Origin: Saprospiraceae bacterium
Lineage (GTDB): Bacteria; Bacteroidota; Bacteroidia; Chitinophagales; Saprospiraceae
Direction: 5' to 3'
Assembly (NCBI GenBank): GCA_013360405.1
Contig: JABWBR010000050.1
Location: forward strand, 1-38,487
Length of the DNA stretch: 38,487 nt
Shown: positions 16,987-26,538 of the stretch, one piece after another
How the letters are laid out: every line of letters starts with the position of its first letter
Numbering within the stretch: the stretch's first letter is position 1
The notes under the pieces: generated by a model
What the model saw: only the letters and a program-made list of their open reading frames with translations
Told to the model about the DNA's origin: nothing
Databases searched by the model: none
Translations under genes and position numbers: made by a program

Positions 16987-18285
16987 CTCCAACCTGATGC
17001 CGCGCGAGCCTTTTACCAGCACCAAAGCCCCTTTTGGCGAGTGCTCACGCCACCAATAGGCCAGCGCATCTGAATCGGCAAAATGGCGAACGCCCAATTC
17101 GTCGGCTACCTTGGCAAAATCTTTGCCGATAAGCAGCAATTCGTCTATGCGCTGGTTGAGCGCCAGCCTGGCAATATAATCGTGTTCGTGCTCGCTGGCT
17201 TCGCCCAACTCCAACATATCGCCCAGTACCGCAATTTTTGGATGGCCCTCCATCGCTGCAAAGCTGAGGATAGCCTTTTCCATACTGCTGGGATTGGCAT
17301 TGTAGGCATCCATGATATAGGTATTGCCGCCTTTTTCGAGCAATTGCGAGCGGTTATTGGCCGGCACGTATTGCTCGAGGGCTTCTTTTATTTTTAATGC
17401 AGGCACCTTAAAATACTGTCCCAGCGCAATGGCAGTCATGATATTGCCCAGGTTGTAATGCCCCAATAACCTGGTATGGGCTGTTATCAATTCGCCATTA
17501 TCACTCCAAAACGCTACGCTTAGGAAGGGTTGTGCCGTAAGCAGACTCATCTCATACAGCCGTTTTTGGTCGGGGTTCAATACCGGCACATGGCCGTAAA
17601 GCAATTTTTTGGTTACCGGGCGGGCTAATTGCTCCAGGTCGGGTTCGTCGCGATTGATAAATGCCATGCCGTTGCCGGCAGCAAGATAGCGGTAAAGCTC
17701 CGATTCAGCCTGCCGCACGCCTTCTATGCTCCCGAAACCTTCCAGGTGTTCTTTGCCGATATTGGTAAGCAAGCCGTGCGTAGGCTCTGCAATACGACAC
17801 AAAAAGGCCATCTCTCCCTGATGGTTGGCGCCCATTTCAACTACGGCAACTTCCGTTTTCGGCGGTATATGGAGCAAGGTGAGCGGCACGCCGATATGAT
17901 TATTGAGATTGCCCGGCGTGGCGTACATAGGATAGTGGTTGCGCAACACGGCGCTAACCAGCTCTTTTGTGGTGGTTTTTCCGTTGCTGCCGCCAATGGC
18001 GATCACCGGAATATCGAATTTGCGGCGGTGAAAGCGCGCCAGGTCTTGCAGGGTGAGCAATACGTTATCTACCAGCAAATACCGCGCATCGCCTTCCCGA
18101 TATACCAGCGGGTCGTCAACAACGACGTAAGTGGCGCCGGCTTCCAATGCTTTGGCAGCGTATTGGTTGCCGTCAAAATTATCGCCCCGCAAAGCGAAAA
18201 AAATATCGCCCCGCTGCACCATCCTCGAATCTGTACAACACCGCGGATGCTGCTGGAATATGGCATATAAATGATCTAAAGTCAT
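16963..18285 (-). CDS. murF: UDP-MurNAc-tripeptide--D-Ala-D-Ala ligase
   Basis: 440 aa. It adds D-alanyl-D-alanine to UDP-MurNAc-tripeptide with ATP, the last cytoplasmic step of the peptidoglycan precursor. The N-terminal UDP-binding domain has CTDSR...GDIFFALRGDNFDGNQY. The P-loop GGSNGKTTTK spans residues 98-107. VVEMGANHQGEMAFL, LLTNIGKEHLEGFGS, the central-domain YNANPSS and the C-terminal AVLGDMLELGE are typical of MurF. The C-terminus (RGIRLERMMDVGC) is unusual only in its last five or six residues, which are written by the heptamer repeat. The gene lies downstream of gldJ on the same strand; the strong hairpin between them and 113 bp of space suggest separate transcription. Confidence 0.95.
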   Translation of the reverse strand: MTLDHLYAIFQQHPRCCTDSRMVQRGDIFFALRGDNFDGNQYAAKALEAGATYVVVDDPLVYREGDARYLLVDNVLLTLQDLARFHRRKFDIPVIAIGGSNGKTTTKELVSAVLRNHYPMYATPGNLNNHIGVPLTLLHIPPKTEVAVVEMGANHQGEMAFLCRIAEPTHGLLTNIGKEHLEGFGSIEGVRQAESELYRYLAAGNGMAFINRDEPDLEQLARPVTKKLLYGHVPVLNPDQKRLYEMSLLTAQPFLSVAFWSDNGELITAHTRLLGHYNLGNIMTAIALGQYFKVPALKIKEALEQYVPANNRSQLLEKGGNTYIMDAYNANPSSMEKAILSFAAMEGHPKIAVLGDMLELGEASEHEHDYIARLALNQRIDELLLIGKDFAKVADELGVRHFADSDALAYWWREHSPKGALVLVKGSRGIRLERMMDVGC

Positions 18286-18334
18286 ATCAAACCCGAATAA
18301 GCCGCTAAAGGTAAGAACTTTGAAAGTAATAACG

Positions 18335-18372
18335 CAGCGAGGCGCCCCGGATTCCTCCCGGGCGCCTCGCTG
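18335..18372 (-). terminator. Terminator of gldJ
   Basis: CAGCGAGGCGCCC (18335-18347) and GGGCGCCTCGCTG (18360-18372) are perfect 13-bp reverse complements, extended by ATAAC/GTTAT with one bulge. On the minus strand it follows the gldJ stop (18399) and precedes murF, and is followed by a moderately T-rich stretch. Confidence 0.7.
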
Positions 18373-18398
18373 TTATCGTATAGTAGAATAGATAAATC

Positions 18399-19895
18399 CT
18401 ACTTGTACCTTTTGGGTTTCGACTTTTTCTTCGACTTAAAGGCGATACCGCTGGGTTCATCCGTAGGCGCACCCACGCGAACCATCGCACAACGGAAACC
18501 GATCGTGCGGTCGGCCTTGTCTTCGTCTTTGAAGCGGCGAGTACCCGGCGAGAGCCAGAAGGCGCGGTCGGCCCAAGAGCCGCCTTTGAAAACGCGGGCC
18601 TTGTCGCTGACAAGCGTGTGCTGGCCATAGTCGTAAAACGCCTGCGACTGCTGGTCGCCGTCGAGGAAGTTAAACGGCTGGCCTACTTTGTAGTTCTCGC
18701 GGTTGGCCACCTCGTCATCTTCTACATAGCGGTATTTCACGCGGCCAAGGCTGTCTTTTTCTACAGGCTTGCCTTCTTCGTCCAATTGCTTCTGCTGGAA
18801 TTTGTTACCGCGGAAGGGATTGAGATCCTGGTTTTCTACGTCGCGCAGCGTCGTGCTGGTGAGCGGACGGTATATGTCGAGCGTCCATTCGTTCACGTTG
18901 CCGGCCATATCGTAGAGACCGTAATCATTGGGCGGATAAGAGCGTACTTGCGCCGTAGGACAGGCATTGTCATTGAGGCGGCCGGCCATACCCATGTAGT
19001 CGCCACCGCTGCGCTTGAAGTTAGCAAGAATAAAACCCTGCTGCTTGTCGCGCTTCTGGTAGCGCACCGTGTTGCCATTCCAGGCATAAATACGGCGGTC
19101 GCTGATCAATTCGTCTTTTTCCGAAACCTGATTGCCACGAAGCGCCCAGGCGGCGTATTCCCACTCTGCTTCTGTAGGCAGTCGGTATTCGGGCAAGAGA
19201 ATACCGTCTTCAAAACGCACGCGACGCTCGCCGCCGGTGCGAATATCCTTCAGGTTCTTGCGCACATTACCTTCGTATTGGCCTACGAGATAAGATTCCG
19301 AGTTGAAGTTGTCTTCGTCTTTTTGCTCCGGATTGGGATTGAGAATACCCTTCTCAATAAGAATCATTTCGTTTACGCGGTCGGTACGCCACCTGCAGTA
19401 GTCATTGGCTTGCAACCATGACACACCCACTACGGGGTAGTTGTCATACGAAGGGTGGCGGAAATAGGTCTCCACCATCGGCTCGTTGAACGCCAGTTCT
19501 TCGCGCCAAACCAACGTATCGGGCAAAGCCTTCTGAAATACTTCAGGGTACGATTCGCCGAATACGCGATCTACCCAAAACAGGTATTCGCGGTAGTCGA
19601 GGTTTGTAACCTCCGTTTCATCGATGTAGAAAGAAGTTACCGTAACGCGGCGAGGAACGTTGTTCCAATCGTAGGTGACATCCTGGTCGGTAATACCCAT
19701 TGTATAGGTACCGCCCTCCACCAATACGAGGTTGGGTCCTGTCGCCTGGCCTTGATAATCCAGCTTTTCAAAGCCACCCCACTTTTGATCGTTGTACTTC
19801 CAGCCGGTAGAACCGGAGCGCTCATTGCTACTGCATGAGCCCAGCAAAAGCGCAACGACAACGAGGATGACGCCTGACTTCAACAGATTTTTCAT
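18399..19895 (-). CDS. gldJ: Gliding motility lipoprotein GldJ (SUMF1/FGE fold)
   Basis: 498 aa. The lipoprotein signal peptide ends in LLLGSC with the lipidated Cys at 21. The following TGWKYNDQKWGGFEKLDYQ and GPNLVLVEGGTYTMG match GldJ rather than GldK. The rest is a formylglycine-generating-enzyme-like (SUMF1) fold: VTSFYIDETEVTNLDYREYL, YPVVGVSWLQANDYCRWRT, YRLPTEAEWEYAA, YDMAGNVNEWTLD, RVFKGGSWADRAFWLSPGTRR. In Flavobacterium johnsoniae GldJ is an essential gliding and T9SS component needed for stability of GldK. It is anchored in the outer membrane facing the periplasm and is structural, not a sulfatase activator. The C-terminus is basic (KSKKKSKPKRYK). Neighbours porP/sprF, porU and porV support the call. 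Confidence 0.9.
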   Translation of the reverse strand: MKNLLKSGVILVVVALLLGSCSSNERSGSTGWKYNDQKWGGFEKLDYQGQATGPNLVLVEGGTYTMGITDQDVTYDWNNVPRRVTVTSFYIDETEVTNLDYREYLFWVDRVFGESYPEVFQKALPDTLVWREELAFNEPMVETYFRHPSYDNYPVVGVSWLQANDYCRWRTDRVNEMILIEKGILNPNPEQKDEDNFNSESYLVGQYEGNVRKNLKDIRTGGERRVRFEDGILLPEYRLPTEAEWEYAAWALRGNQVSEKDELISDRRIYAWNGNTVRYQKRDKQQGFILANFKRSGGDYMGMAGRLNDNACPTAQVRSYPPNDYGLYDMAGNVNEWTLDIYRPLTSTTLRDVENQDLNPFRGNKFQQKQLDEEGKPVEKDSLGRVKYRYVEDDEVANRENYKVGQPFNFLDGDQQSQAFYDYGQHTLVSDKARVFKGGSWADRAFWLSPGTRRFKDEDKADRTIGFRCAMVRVGAPTDEPSGIAFKSKKKSKPKRYK

Positions 19896-19927
19896 TACTT
19901 CAATAATTTGTTTTTAGAAACGACCAG

Positions 19928-19935
19928 CAAATATA
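19928..19935 (-). promoter_or_regulatory. Candidate -7 box of gldJ
   Basis: On the minus strand TATATTTG fits TAnnTTTG exactly, about 33 bp before the gldJ ATG at 19895. No clear -33 element. Confidence 0.5.
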
Positions 19936-20051
19936 GCGAAAAAGTGATTCCATGCCATAGAGGCTTCGGTTGAGTAGCTTTTTTTCTCAGACTTTAACAT
20001 TTGTCAGTGAACAGCTTTTAGGTTTTAGCAATTAGGTTTTAGCTTCTAAGA

Positions 20052-20093
20052 GCTAACTGCTAACTGCTAACCGCTAACTGCTAACCGCTAACC
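20052..20093. repeat. Heptamer array (GCTAACY), 6 units
   Basis: Six perfect-period units: GCTAACT, GCTAACT, GCTAACC, GCTAACT, GCTAACC, GCTAACC. Just before it (about 20017-20043) TTAGGTTTTAGC occurs twice. It lies between the porP/sprF stop (20105) and the gldJ promoter; no intrinsic terminator is visible there. Confidence 0.8.
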
Positions 20094-20104
20094 CAACCCA
20101 CAAC

Positions 20105-21133
20105 CTAATTAAACATCTTAAAACAATCGTTATACCGCGAAGCTCTCTTCTTGCGTGCCAATTCACGACTGTCGTCAAAATTAATGGTCAACGATACTTC
20201 GTGGGTGCCGCCGGTTCCTCCCGGCGCCTGCGCCAAGGGCGACAGGGTGAGGTCGTAGCTGTAGCCTATGCGCAAAACACCTTTGCGAAACCCCAACATT
20301 ACGATAGCTGCATCGGGGTTTGACAAGGTGTGCCGATACCAGGCGCCTCCGAAAAATTGCCCGAAACCGGCGTATGCGCCTACGTTAAACTGGCCGAAAG
20401 GCCCCTGTTTGATGAACATCGCATTTGGGGATATAAACGCCGTATTACCCCTATTATTGCGCCCGCCTAAGTTAAATTCCGCTCCGGCGTGCACGGTAAT
20501 GCGCAGAGGTAATCCCGCATTGAGATTCTCGTTGAGCTTGATGAGGCTCTCATCGGGTGTGTTGAGGTGCTTCACCGAAACGCCTCCGTAAAACGGCCCC
20601 CCATACGCCAACAAACCCGCCGATACATCAAATACGGTGTTGTTGAGCCGCTCGGGCTGCAACTCCTGGCTGGGGTTGGGATTGCCGCTGCCGTCTACCG
20701 CCCCCGTAAGAGGGTCGAGCTGATCGCCGAACACAAGGCGGTTCCAGTCGATGACGGTCTGGATCAAACCGGCCTCTACGCCGAATTTGATGAAAAAATC
20801 ATCGCTCGCCTGCAAACGATAACCATACACCGCAGCCACTCTGTTGGTTTTATAAATGCCGTCGCCGGCAGCATCCGCACTTAACATCAACCCGAAGCCG
20901 CTATTCAGCGCTTCGATAGATTGTTCGTACGTCGCCGCATAAGTAATATAGGCATTGGGGAAACCCGGGTATTGGTTTCTGTAGTTGAGCGTAATCCTGG
21001 GCGCATTGGTCACTCCGGCAAAGGCCGGGTTCAAATGCAGCGGCGCCGCATAAAACTGGCTGAATACCGGATCCTGCGAAAATACAGGCACACAGCCCGC
21101 CAGAATAATCATCACCGTTAACCACTTCTTCAT
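20105..21133 (-). CDS. PorP/SprF family T9SS outer-membrane protein
   Basis: 342 aa. Signal peptide MKKWLTVMIILAGCVPVFSQ. The opening DPVFSQFYAAPLHLNPAFAG and RITLNYRNQYPGFP are the hallmark of the PorP/SprF family. The remainder alternates beta strands expected of an outer-membrane barrel (LSADAAGDGIYKTNRVAAVYGYR, GVEAGLIQTVIDWNRLVFGDQLDP, FNVGAYAGFGQFFGGAWYRHT). Members attach to or help export large type B substrates such as SprB, and most genomes carry many copies. Which substrate this copy serves cannot be read from the sequence; the two type B proteins at 1251 and 8325 are candidates nearby. An AGAAGGAG sequence lies immediately before the ATG. It lies upstream of gldJ on the same strand and is divergent from porU. 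Confidence 0.9.
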   Translation of the reverse strand: MKKWLTVMIILAGCVPVFSQDPVFSQFYAAPLHLNPAFAGVTNAPRITLNYRNQYPGFPNAYITYAATYEQSIEALNSGFGLMLSADAAGDGIYKTNRVAAVYGYRLQASDDFFIKFGVEAGLIQTVIDWNRLVFGDQLDPLTGAVDGSGNPNPSQELQPERLNNTVFDVSAGLLAYGGPFYGGVSVKHLNTPDESLIKLNENLNAGLPLRITVHAGAEFNLGGRNNRGNTAFISPNAMFIKQGPFGQFNVGAYAGFGQFFGGAWYRHTLSNPDAAIVMLGFRKGVLRIGYSYDLTLSPLAQAPGGTGGTHEVSLTINFDDSRELARKKRASRYNDCFKMFN

Positions 21134-21220
21134 AACTCCTTCTCTTCAGTATGTATAATAACTGCTAATTCGCGGTTAAATTAATACCATAAGCCTTAAT
21201 TTGCGAGATATTTGAGGCCG

Positions 21221-21243
21221 AAAAGTTGGTTAGCCGACCTTTT
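21221..21243. other. Short hairpin in the porP/porU divergent gap
   Basis: AAAAGTTGG pairs with CCGACCTTTT (one bulge, one G-T pair), followed by a T-run on the plus strand. It looks like a terminator but no plus-strand gene lies upstream, so a leader or regulatory role for porU is possible. Otherwise nothing clear is seen in this 181-bp gap. Confidence 0.3.
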
Positions 21244-21314
21244 TTAAGGCTGGTACGTTAATAAGCAATATCCCCTATCTCACAACGTTTTTTTTGCAAC
21301 TCAACGCGTAAGGT

Positions 21315-24300
21315 ATGAAACATTTGACGTTTACAGCTATTATCGCCGCCATATTAACGCCATTTTGGCTGGACGCCCAAACCACCGTATTAAACGAAAG
21401 CCTTAGCTGGCAATCGCAACCCGCCACGCTGCAAGCCGGCAATACCCAACTCCAACGCTGGGGGTTTGAAGGCGCCGTTTTTGGAGAAGCCTACCCCTCT
21501 CTTCCTTACGTTCAACGCGTCATTCCCCTCGCATCCAATAGCACGTTGCAGGTGCAGGTCTTACGCGCTCAGTTTGAACCCTTCAATTGGCAACCCGCTC
21601 CCGGCGACGAAACCCAGCTGTCAGAAAACCTGCAGTTTATCACCAACGTATGGCGCAACCGCAATGATTTTTCCGGCGTGATTTCTTTTGTGCCTATCGT
21701 GAAGGCCGGCAACGGTTACGAACGCCTGGTCAGCGCCGAATTACAGGTGTCGGCCCTCCCCTCTTCTACAGGCGCCGCCCGCGGCCCTAACAATACTACT
21801 CTGTCGGTGCTCAGCGATGGCGATATTTATAAAATAGCCGTTTCACAAACCGGCGTCTACAAACTTACCTACGACTTCCTCAAAAACCAGCTGAAAATCA
21901 GCAACCTCGATAATATAGATCCCCGTACGATCAAGGTATACGGCAACGGCGGCGGTATGCTGCCAACCGATGTGGCCGCCGACCGCCCCGACGACCTGGT
22001 GGAAAACGCCGTCTTTGTAGCCGGTGAAAACGACGGCAAATTCGACGGGCAGGACTATATCCTCCTCTATGGCGAAGGCCCCGATAAATGGCGCTTTTTG
22101 ACCAACGACGGCACTTTCGAAATGGTGAAAAATATTTACGATACCGAATCGTATTATTTTATAAAATTAGGCCCCGGCAACGGCCTGCGCATAGCTTCCC
22201 AATCCAGCGAAACCAATACCACTTTTACTTCAACGGCTTTTAATGACTTTGCCAGGCTGGAACAGGACAAACTCAATCTGCTCCACGAATGGAAAGACCT
22301 CGCTCAAGGATCGGGCCAAAACTGGTTTGGCGACTATTTCCGGGTGGCCCGCGATTACGACTATCCCGGCGCCTTCCAATTTCCCAACTTAATTACCGCT
22401 TCCCCGGCCGTCGTACACGCCAGGATGGCCCTCCGCGCTACCAAACCCTCGCATTTCAGGATTCAACTAAATGGTACGGAGCTAATTAGCGAAATCGCAG
22501 CCGCCGTGTACGACCTCGACGACAATAACCGCAATTACGCCAATACGGCCGTACTTTCCGGCGAAGTCACCCTCTCTGACGCACAGGTTTCCGCCAAAGT
22601 CATCTACCCCCAACCCGCCGGCGTAAGCGAAAGCGAAGGCTGGCTCGACTTCCTTCAACTCAACGTACGCCGCCAATTGCGTATGCACGGCGACCAAATG
22701 GCGTTCCGCGATGTAGAAACTATTAGCCAAACCGCCTCCGCCTATGTATTGGACAACGCCGGCGCGCAAATTCAGGTTTGGGATATTACCAACCCGCTTC
22801 AACCTAAATCGCAACAGACTTCACTCGAAGGCAGCCAAATCCGGTTTGGCGCACCAGGCGGCGCCCTGCGCGAATTTATCGCTTTCGATAATACCAAAAA
22901 TATTCCCACTCCTACAGCCATCGGGAAAATTGCCAACCAAAATCTGCACGGTATTGCCGAAACCGATATGATTATAATTTATCATCCCGATTTTGAAAGC
23001 CAGGCACAACGGCTGGCCCAGCATCGCGCCGACCACAACGGACTGAACGTCTCGCTGGCGCCTATCGAATCGGTGTACAACGAATTCTCGTCAGGGAAAC
23101 TCGACCCCACAGCTATCCGCGACTTTGCCCGAATGGTCTATGAACGAACCGACCGCTTTAAATATCTGCTGCTGTTGGGCGACGGCTCGTTTGACCCGCG
23201 CAATATCTACGACTTGGGTAATAATTTCGTGCCCACTTACCAACAGGATTCATACAACCCCCTGTATGCCTTTCCCTCCGACGACTACTACGCCCTGTTC
23301 TCCAACGGCGGCAATTCTAATCCGCTCAGCGGCATGCTGAATATAGCCGTTGGGCGCCTGCCCGTGAAAACCCCCGAAGAAGCTGAAAATATGGTCAATA
23401 AACTGATCGCCTACGATACCGAACCCACTATGCTGCGCGACTGGCGCAACCGCGTGTTGTTTGTCAGCGATGACGAAGACCTCAACCTCCATATTGACTC
23501 TGCCGATGCCATCGCCGTAGATATCGGACAAAACTTCCCCAATTACAATATCGACAAACTCTATATCGACGCTTTCCCCCAGGAATCCACCCCCGCCGGC
23601 GACCGCTATTCGCAGGTCAACCAGTCTATCGACCGCTCTATCTTCAAAGGGCTGCTGGTAATGACCTACCTGGGCCATGGCGGCCCCAAAGGCTGGGCGC
23701 AGGAACGCATCCTGAATATTACGGAAATTCAAGACTGGGATAACACCGACCGCCTGCCCCTTTTCCTCACGGCTACCTGCTCGTTTACCGGCTTCGACGA
23801 CCCCGGTTTTGTCAGCGCCGGCGAAGAAACTATTCTCAACGCCAATGGCGGCGCTGTGGGTCTGCTCAGCACCACCCGTGCCGTCTATGCCAACGAAAAT
23901 GCACTGCTCACCGATGCAGCGCTTGTCAATTTATTCACAAAAGAAAATAACGCCATTCCTACTATCGGCGAAGCTATGCAACACGCCAAAAACAGCTTCA
24001 CCAGCCCTACCATCACTACCAACTCCCGAAAATTCGCCCTCATCGGCGATCCGGCTATGGTGCTGGCAGTGCCCCGCTATGGTGTGGCTACTACCAAAAT
24101 AAATACCCACGATGTCGCCGACGGCGCTGCCGATACGCTGCGCGCACTGCAACGCGTCACGATTGAAGGCGTAGTAGTTGACGACAACGGCCAGCCCATG
24201 ACCAATTTCAACGGGGTGGTGTATCCCACTATTTACGATAAAACAGCTTCGGTAACTACGCTGGGACAAGACTCGGGCAGCCGGGTACGCAACTTCAATG

Positions 24301-25184
24301 TACAACGCAATATTCTGTTTAAAGGCCGCGCATCCGTGCAAAACGGCGCCTTCCGGTTTACGTTTGTTATTCCCAAGGATATCAATTACACCTTCGGACA
24401 AGGCAAAATAAGCTATTATGCCGCCGATGAATCGCGTATGACTGACGCCGCAGGCGCCTATAGCAATATTATTATCGGCGGTACGTATCCCGAAGGGCTG
24501 GCCGACGACCAGGGCCCGCTTGTCAACGTATTTATGAATACCGAAGATTTTGTGTTTGGAAGTATTACAAATGACAAGCCGGTCTTGCTCGTCAAATTAC
24601 AAGACGACAACGGCATTAACGTGGCAGGCAATAGTATCGGCCACGATCTCGAAGGCGTACTCAACGACGACACCCAAAACTCCCTGCTGCTCAACGACTT
24701 CTACGAAGCCGAGCTGGACGACTATACCCAAGGCACGGTGCGCTATCCGCTGTCAAAACTTCCCGAAGGCCGCCATAAAATTAGCGTAAAAGCCTGGGAT
24801 GTTTCCAACAACTCCGGCGAAGGTCTCACTGAATTTGTGGTGGCTTCCTCCGAAGGCATCGCCCTGCAACACGTGCTCAATTACCCCAACCCGTTTACAG
24901 ATTATACCTGCTTTCAGTTCGACCACAATATGTCGGGCCGGCAACTTGATGTGTTGATCCAGATTTATACGGTTTCGGGCCGGATGGTAAAAACGATCGA
25001 CCACACCATGTTTTCCGACGGCGCCCTTCGCCGCGACGATTGTATCGCATGGGACGGACGCGATGATTTTGGCGACCGCCTGGCCAAAGGCGTGTATTTA
25101 TATAAGGTAAAAGTGCGTTCAAATGCCGGAACAGGTAACATTAACGGAGAAAGTGCGTTTGAAAAATTGGTTATCCTAAAATAA
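21315..25184 (+). CDS. porU: T9SS C-terminal signal peptidase/sortase PorU (gingipain-family C25)
   Basis: 1289 aa, close to the length of other PorU proteins. Signal peptide in residues 1-21. The N-terminal half is beta-rich. The C25 peptidase core starts near 550 (IIYHPDFESQAQRLAQHR, YLLLLGDGSFDPRN, FPSDDYYALF). The catalytic pair is H788 in YLGHGGPKGWAQE and C822 in TATCSFTGFDDP; both are intact. The C-terminal part carries VLNYPNPF...FQFDHN...GRMV and WDGRDDFGDRLAKGVYLYKV, a sorting-domain-like fold, consistent with PorU being delivered by the same system. PorU sits on the cell surface, cuts sorting domains from T9SS cargo and links the cargo to lipopolysaccharide. The following porV encodes its shuttle partner, an arrangement conserved in the phylum. 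Confidence 0.95.
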   Translation: MKHLTFTAIIAAILTPFWLDAQTTVLNESLSWQSQPATLQAGNTQLQRWGFEGAVFGEAYPSLPYVQRVIPLASNSTLQVQVLRAQFEPFNWQPAPGDETQLSENLQFITNVWRNRNDFSGVISFVPIVKAGNGYERLVSAELQVSALPSSTGAARGPNNTTLSVLSDGDIYKIAVSQTGVYKLTYDFLKNQLKISNLDNIDPRTIKVYGNGGGMLPTDVAADRPDDLVENAVFVAGENDGKFDGQDYILLYGEGPDKWRFLTNDGTFEMVKNIYDTESYYFIKLGPGNGLRIASQSSETNTTFTSTAFNDFARLEQDKLNLLHEWKDLAQGSGQNWFGDYFRVARDYDYPGAFQFPNLITASPAVVHARMALRATKPSHFRIQLNGTELISEIAAAVYDLDDNNRNYANTAVLSGEVTLSDAQVSAKVIYPQPAGVSESEGWLDFLQLNVRRQLRMHGDQMAFRDVETISQTASAYVLDNAGAQIQVWDITNPLQPKSQQTSLEGSQIRFGAPGGALREFIAFDNTKNIPTPTAIGKIANQNLHGIAETDMIIIYHPDFESQAQRLAQHRADHNGLNVSLAPIESVYNEFSSGKLDPTAIRDFARMVYERTDRFKYLLLLGDGSFDPRNIYDLGNNFVPTYQQDSYNPLYAFPSDDYYALFSNGGNSNPLSGMLNIAVGRLPVKTPEEAENMVNKLIAYDTEPTMLRDWRNRVLFVSDDEDLNLHIDSADAIAVDIGQNFPNYNIDKLYIDAFPQESTPAGDRYSQVNQSIDRSIFKGLLVMTYLGHGGPKGWAQERILNITEIQDWDNTDRLPLFLTATCSFTGFDDPGFVSAGEETILNANGGAVGLLSTTRAVYANENALLTDAALVNLFTKENNAIPTIGEAMQHAKNSFTSPTITTNSRKFALIGDPAMVLAVPRYGVATTKINTHDVADGAADTLRALQRVTIEGVVVDDNGQPMTNFNGVVYPTIYDKTASVTTLGQDSGSRVRNFNVQRNILFKGRASVQNGAFRFTFVIPKDINYTFGQGKISYYAADESRMTDAAGAYSNIIIGGTYPEGLADDQGPLVNVFMNTEDFVFGSITNDKPVLLVKLQDDNGINVAGNSIGHDLEGVLNDDTQNSLLLNDFYEAELDDYTQGTVRYPLSKLPEGRHKISVKAWDVSNNSGEGLTEFVVASSEGIALQHVLNYPNPFTDYTCFQFDHNMSGRQLDVLIQIYTVSGRMVKTIDHTMFSDGALRRDDCIAWDGRDDFGDRLAKGVYLYKVKVRSNAGTGNINGESAFEKLVILK

Positions 25185-25226
25185 GATGCCAAAATTTTCG
25201 TATAGTGAGTATGCAACATTTAAGCC

Positions 25227-25234
25227 TATATTTG
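25227..25234 (+). promoter_or_regulatory. Candidate -7 box of porV
   Basis: TATATTTG fits TAnnTTTG and lies 30 bp before the porV ATG in the 80-bp porU-porV gap. It suggests porV has its own promoter besides read-through from porU. Confidence 0.5.
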
Positions 25235-25264
25235 CGAACAATTTCTGAAACGTAACGGATTCTC

Positions 25265-26476
25265 ATGAAAAGTATCTTACTCCAGCTATTTGCTGTCGCC
25301 CTGCTTCTCGCCGTCTCGGTCACCGATGCCCAAGCCCAGTGCTTTAAAGGCGAAGACGGCAAGTACTACAATCTCGACGGTACCCCCTGTATCAACGTAG
25401 TGGTCACTGCGGTGCCCTTCCTGCGCATCGTTGCCGACGCGCGTTCGGGTGCAATGGGTGACGTAGGCATCGGCCTCACCGCCGATCCCAATGCGATGCA
25501 TTTTAATCCCTCCAAACTGGCATTTGCGGAGAAAAAACTCAGCATCTCGGCCACGTATACCCCCTGGTTGCGCTCGCTGGGCCTCAACGACGTGTATCTG
25601 GCCTATCTGACCGGCTACTACAAACTCGATGACCTGCAAACCCTGGGTTTCGGCCTGCGCTATTTCTCGCTGGGCAGCATCCAGTTTACCGATGTCAACG
25701 GCGAACCCCTCAATACCGGCCGACCCAACGAGTTTGAACTCAGCGTAGCATACGCCCGTAAACTCGCCGACAAGCTTTCAGCCTCGGTGAGCGGTAAGTT
25801 GATCTACAGCAACCTGGCGGCAGGCCAACAGGTGGAAGGCGAAACGATAGAGCCAGGCGTTGCCGGCGCTGCCGATATCTCTTTCACTTATCGCACGCCT
25901 ATCGATCTCAACCAAAGAGAGTCTGACCTCACTATCGGTCTCGCATTTACCAATATCGGTTCCAAAATCACGTATACCCGCTCTATCGACCGCGATTTCC
26001 TTCCGGCCAACTTCGGCCTCGGCGCCGCCTGGGATATCCAACTCGATGACTTCAACACGCTGACTTTTGCCGCCGATATCAATAAACTCATGGTGCCCAC
26101 GCCCTGCCAGGGCCCCGATTGCGATACCGACGGCGACGGCCGCTCCGATTACAAAGATTATTCTTCGATCAAAGGTATCTTCTCTTCGTTTGGCGATGCC
26201 CCCGAAGGAGGCGCCGAAGAACTCCGCGAACTAATGTACTCCGCAGGCGTAGAATATTGGTACGACCAGCAATTCGCCGTTCGCGCAGGTTATTTTAACG
26301 AAAACTCCCAAAAAGGCAACCGCAAATACTTTACGGTAGGCCTGGGGCTTCGCTACAATATTTTCGGCCTCAATTTCTCGTACCTCATCCCCACTACCAA
26401 CCAACGCAACCCGCTCGACAATACGTTGCGTTTCTCGCTGCTGTTCGACTTCAGCGCTTTCGATGCCGAGAATTAA
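25265..26476 (+). CDS. porV: T9SS outer-membrane shuttle protein PorV (LptO)
   Basis: 403 aa. Signal peptide MKSILLQLFAVALLLAVSVTDAQA. A short Cys-containing segment (QCFKGEDGKYYNLDG) precedes the family core VPFLRIVADARSGAMGDVGIGLTADPNAMHFNPSKLAFAEKK, a classic PorV opening for a 14-strand FadL-like barrel. The C-terminus ends in beta strands typical of outer-membrane proteins. An acidic loop with DCDTDGDGRSDY (near residue 283) may bind calcium. PorV collects folded cargo from the translocon and hands it to PorU for cleavage and attachment. Confidence 0.93.
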   Translation: MKSILLQLFAVALLLAVSVTDAQAQCFKGEDGKYYNLDGTPCINVVVTAVPFLRIVADARSGAMGDVGIGLTADPNAMHFNPSKLAFAEKKLSISATYTPWLRSLGLNDVYLAYLTGYYKLDDLQTLGFGLRYFSLGSIQFTDVNGEPLNTGRPNEFELSVAYARKLADKLSASVSGKLIYSNLAAGQQVEGETIEPGVAGAADISFTYRTPIDLNQRESDLTIGLAFTNIGSKITYTRSIDRDFLPANFGLGAAWDIQLDDFNTLTFAADINKLMVPTPCQGPDCDTDGDGRSDYKDYSSIKGIFSSFGDAPEGGAEELRELMYSAGVEYWYDQQFAVRAGYFNENSQKGNRKYFTVGLGLRYNIFGLNFSYLIPTTNQRNPLDNTLRFSLLFDFSAFDAEN

Positions 26477-26508
26477 TCAACGCTATTTTTCTTTTGTATA
26501 AAATAAAT

Positions 26509-26534
26509 GGGCTGTCTCCACAAGGAGGCAGCCC
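26509..26534 (-). terminator. Terminator of rnpB, possibly shared with porV
   Basis: GGGCTGTCTCC (26509-26519) pairs with GGAGGCAGCCC (26524-26534) around an ACAA loop, with one G-T pair. On the minus strand it comes right after the RNase P RNA 3' end and is followed by the T-rich ATTTATTTTATAC. On the plus strand it follows porV and lacks a T-run. Confidence 0.75.
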
Positions 26535-26538
26535 ATAT

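Noticed and set aside
20052..20093. Possible CRISPR array
   Set aside because: Units are 7 bp with no spacers; it is a simple tandem array.
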